Below are positions 62,213-64,000 of a stretch of DNA of 64,000 nucleotides, one piece after another; the first letter of the stretch is position 1, and each line of letters starts with the position of its first letter. The position numbers were made by a program, and so were the translations under genes. The DNA is taken from contig NZ_JADDRL010000051.1 of NCBI RefSeq assembly GCF_021538895.1, forward strand, positions 1 through 64,000. Direction: 5' to 3'. This DNA comes from Streptomyces olivochromogenes (GTDB lineage Bacteria; Actinomycetota; Actinomycetes; Streptomycetales; Streptomycetaceae). The notes under the pieces were generated by a model. It was not told the DNA's origin, made no database searches, and saw nothing but the letters and a program-made list of their open reading frames with translations.

Positions 62213-63202
62213 ATGACCGACACGAACGCTCCCCGTCCCACCGGTGCCGTGGCCGCCGGCCTCGCCACCGTCGCCGCCGACGGCACCGTCCTCGACACCT
62301 GGTTCCCCGCTCCCGAGCTCGTCGCGGAGCCCGGTCCCTCCGGCACCGAGTCGCTCTCCGTCGAGCAGGCCGTGGAGCTGCTCGGCGAGGGCGCGGCGCA
62401 GGCGATCGGCCCGGACGCGCGCCGCAACGTCGAGGTGGTCGCGGTCCGTACGGTCATCTCCTCCCTCGACGCGAAGCCGATCGACGCGCACGACGTCTAC
62501 CTGCGCCTGCACCTGCTGTCCCACCGCCTGGTCAAGCCGCACGGCCAGAGCCTGGAGGGCATGTTCGGCTTCCTCGCCAACGTCGCCTGGACCTCGCTCG
62601 GCCCGGTCGCCGTCGACGACATCGAGAAGGTGCGCCTGAACGCCCGCGCCGAGGGCCTGCACCTCCAGGTCACCTCGATCGACAAGTTCCCGCGCATGAC
62701 GGACTACGTGGCCCCGAAGGGCGTCCGCATCGCCGACGCCGACCGGGTCCGCCTCGGCGCCCACCTCGCCGAGGGCACCACGGTCATGCACGAGGGCTTC
62801 GTGAACTTCAACGCGGGCACGCTCGGCACCTCCATGGTCGAGGGCCGTATCTCCGCGGGCGTCGTGGTCGGCGACGGCTCGGACATCGGCGGCGGCGCCT
62901 CCACCATGGGCACCCTGTCCGGCGGCGGCAACGTGATCATCTCCATCGGCGAGCGCTGCCTGGTCGGCGCCGAGGCGGGCGTGGGCATCGCGCTCGGCGA
63001 CGAGTGCGTGGTCGAGGCCGGCCTCTACGTCACCGCCGGCACCCGCGTCACCATGCCCGACGGCCAGATCGTCAAGGCCCGCGAACTGAACGGCGCCTCC
63101 AACATCCTCTTCCGCCGCAACTCGGTCACGGGCGCGGTCGAGGCCCGCCCGAACAACGCGGTCTGGGGCGGCCTGAACGAGATCCTGCACAGCCACAACT
63201 GA
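62213..63202 (+). CDS. dapD: Tetrahydrodipicolinate N-succinyltransferase
   Basis: 329-residue actinobacterial-type DapD, which transfers succinyl from CoA in the meso-diaminopimelate/lysine pathway. N-terminal domain to about residue 160 (VYLRLHLLSHRLVKPHGQSLEGMFGFLANVAWTS), then a left-handed beta helix of hexapeptide repeats (GAHLAEGTTVMHEGFVNFNAGTLGTSMVEG RISAGVVVG split by a space here) and C-terminal KARELNGASNILFRRNS. The Glu-bearing HEGFVNFNAG loop matches the active site. The message is probably leaderless. It ends at a strong hairpin. Confidence 0.97.
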   Translation: MTDTNAPRPTGAVAAGLATVAADGTVLDTWFPAPELVAEPGPSGTESLSVEQAVELLGEGAAQAIGPDARRNVEVVAVRTVISSLDAKPIDAHDVYLRLHLLSHRLVKPHGQSLEGMFGFLANVAWTSLGPVAVDDIEKVRLNARAEGLHLQVTSIDKFPRMTDYVAPKGVRIADADRVRLGAHLAEGTTVMHEGFVNFNAGTLGTSMVEGRISAGVVVGDGSDIGGGASTMGTLSGGGNVIISIGERCLVGAEAGVGIALGDECVVEAGLYVTAGTRVTMPDGQIVKARELNGASNILFRRNSVTGAVEARPNNAVWGGLNEILHSHN

Positions 63203-63216
63203 TCATCGGCGGTCGT

Positions 63217-63255
63217 CGAGCGCCCTCCCGGGCCAGGTGGCCGGGAGGGCGCTCG
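63217..63255. terminator. Bidirectional terminator, dapD / LuxR-type gene
   Basis: CGAGCGCCCTCCCGG and CCGGGAGGGCGCTCG form a perfect 15-bp stem with a 9-base loop between convergent genes. Confidence 0.85.
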
Positions 63256-63272
63256 TGTGTCGTGGGGCGGGG

Positions 63273-63503
63273 TCACAGGCCCAGGGAGATGGCCAGGCGG
63301 GTGAGCTCGGCGGTGGTGGTGATGTCGAGCTTGGCGCGGATGCGGCGGAGGTAGGCGTCGACCGTGTGCTTGGAGAGGCCCATGGAGCGAGCCGTCTGCA
63401 GGTAGGTGCGTCCCGCGGCGATGTGCCGGAGAGTCTCCCGCTCACGCGGAGCCAGCGCGGTCTCGGCGGCTTCGGTGTGCTGCGTGGTGAGGGTGAGGCT
63501 CAT
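63273..63503 (-). CDS. Orphan LuxR-type HTH protein
   Basis: 76-residue protein that is almost only a GerE/LuxR helix-turn-helix: LAPRERETLRHIAAGRTYLQTARSMGLSKHTVDAYLRRIRAKLDI, residues 17-61. It has no receiver or ligand domain. GAAGGAA precedes the ATG. Stand-alone HTH proteins of this kind are frequent developmental or antibiotic regulators in Streptomyces (for example SsfT or the small BldB-adjacent ones), but nothing here tells its target. An AT-rich palindrome sits 58 bases upstream of the start. Confidence 0.88.
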   Translation of the reverse strand: MSLTLTTQHTEAAETALAPRERETLRHIAAGRTYLQTARSMGLSKHTVDAYLRRIRAKLDITTTAELTRLAISLGL

Positions 63504-63560
63504 GGGAATTCCTTCGACGGATCGGCTCGGGCCTGGCTGCTCGCGTCCTCGGAAGCAGGG

Positions 63561-63570
63561 GACTTAAGTC
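63561..63570. promoter_or_regulatory. Palindrome GACTTAAGTC in AT-rich leader
   Basis: 10-base perfect palindrome inside a short AT-rich island (63561-63598) upstream of the orphan LuxR gene. It is likely part of its promoter or an operator. Confidence 0.35.
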
Positions 63571-63648
63571 GGGTTAGTGGCTTATGTCCGCTTTAAGAAG
63601 CCTGGTCGGGAGACGTCATGGCGGTGTCCGCCGACTGTCACAGGCGTG

Positions 63649-64000
63649 TCACAGGGCCACGAACGCCGCCAGCGCCGCGAAGTCGTCCTCGCGCAGACCG
63701 ATCCTCGGATTGACGTGGTGGAGCAGGGCCGGGCCGGGATGGTGGGCCCGCACATAGACCGTGTCGGCGGGGCTCTGCTCGTCGTCCACCCAGGCGAAGG
63801 GGCGGCCCTGCGCGTACGACACGATCGCCTCCGTCTTCCAGTGCACGCCGTCGGGACGCTCGGCGAACAGGCCGGTGCCGAAGTCGACGTACGGGAGGTC
63901 GGGCAGGCCGACGACCGGGGCGATCCAGCGGTTGGCCGCGTCCATCCAGGTCGTGGCCCAGCACAGCTCGTAGCCGAGCCGCAGCAGGGCCGGACCGTGG
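63649..64000 (-). CDS. HAD-like protein, C-terminal part (5' end outside window)
   Basis: 117 codons of the C-terminal half of a protein that resembles the HAD-domain proteins common in Streptomyces. HGPALLRLGYELCWATTWMDAANRWIAPVVGLPDLP is the typical segment following the first Asp motif, and FAWVDDEQSPAD holds the later Asp pair. The N-terminal nucleophile Asp lies outside. Function is not known; a phosphatase or a degenerate HAD fold are both possible. Confidence 0.75.
   Translation of the reverse strand, partial: HGPALLRLGYELCWATTWMDAANRWIAPVVGLPDLPYVDFGTGLFAERPDGVHWKTEAIVSYAQGRPFAWVDDEQSPADTVYVRAHHPGPALLHHVNPRIGLREDDFAALAAFVAL

Overview
This window is a piece of the conserved chromosomal core of a Streptomyces (or very close actinomycete). 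The signs are a very high G+C content with third-position bias, GTG and TTG starts, many 4-base stop/start overlaps, and actinobacterial marker genes: whiA, rbpA, opcA, a mycothiol-dependent enzyme, and a suf operon headed by sufR. From memory, the gene order resembles the S. coelicolor segment that carries dapD, suf, ctaA, ctaB, tkt-tal-zwf-opcA-pgl, pgi, tpiA-pgk-gap, whiA, uvrC and uvrA. I could not run a comparison to confirm this.

Layout. 1-3.8 kb: end of an MFS transporter, an S66 carboxypeptidase, aroQ, an MBL-fold hydrolase and a mycothiol-dependent DinB-like enzyme. 4.0-10.8 kb: uvrA, a PfkB sugar kinase with its LacI regulator, a Tat-exported Rieske lipoprotein and a HTH regulator. 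11.1-16.3 kb: the uvrC-rapZ-yvcK-whiA operon. 16.5-19.4 kb: a secreted zinc carboxypeptidase. 19.7-23.7 kb: gap, pgk, tpiA, secG, rbpA. 23.8-26.8 kb: an MFS exporter and pgi. 26.9-37.3 kb: what looks like an accessory block, with a PadR-controlled ABC export system and an alpha-glucoside utilisation locus (GH13 enzyme, two solute-binding proteins, two permeases). 37.4-44.0 kb: pgl-opcA-zwf-tal-tkt, the oxidative and non-oxidative pentose phosphate operon. 44.4-51.4 kb: ctaB, a small conserved protein, an amidohydrolase, a nucleotidyltransferase, ctaA, an ABC-2 exporter and an AAC(3)-like acetyltransferase. 51.5-58.1 kb: sufR-B-D-ferredoxin-C-S-U-T. 58.2-64 kb: an AbfB-domain protein, a secreted nuclease, an SMR efflux protein with its TetR, dapD, an orphan LuxR HTH protein and the end of a HAD protein.

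How it fits together. Glycolysis (pgi, gap, pgk, tpiA), the pentose phosphate pathway (zwf, opcA, pgl, tal, tkt) and sugar entry (GH13/ABC, PfkB kinase) sit side by side with haem A synthesis (ctaB, ctaA) and Fe-S assembly (suf). RapZ, YvcK and WhiA link carbon metabolism to development.

The most notable observations are these. At least seven genes carry a TANNNT hexamer exactly 6-7 bases before the start codon, which suggests leaderless transcripts. A CAAC-N6-GTTG palindrome lies on the sufR start. A sugar permease has an Ig/SdrD-B-like domain inserted between its membrane segments. UvrC contains four tandem 10-residue repeats. UvrA and OpcA end in Lys/Ala-rich histone-like tails. Several near-perfect operator palindromes lie beside LacI, PadR, TetR and HTH regulators. 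No IS element, prophage, CRISPR array, rRNA or tRNA was seen.
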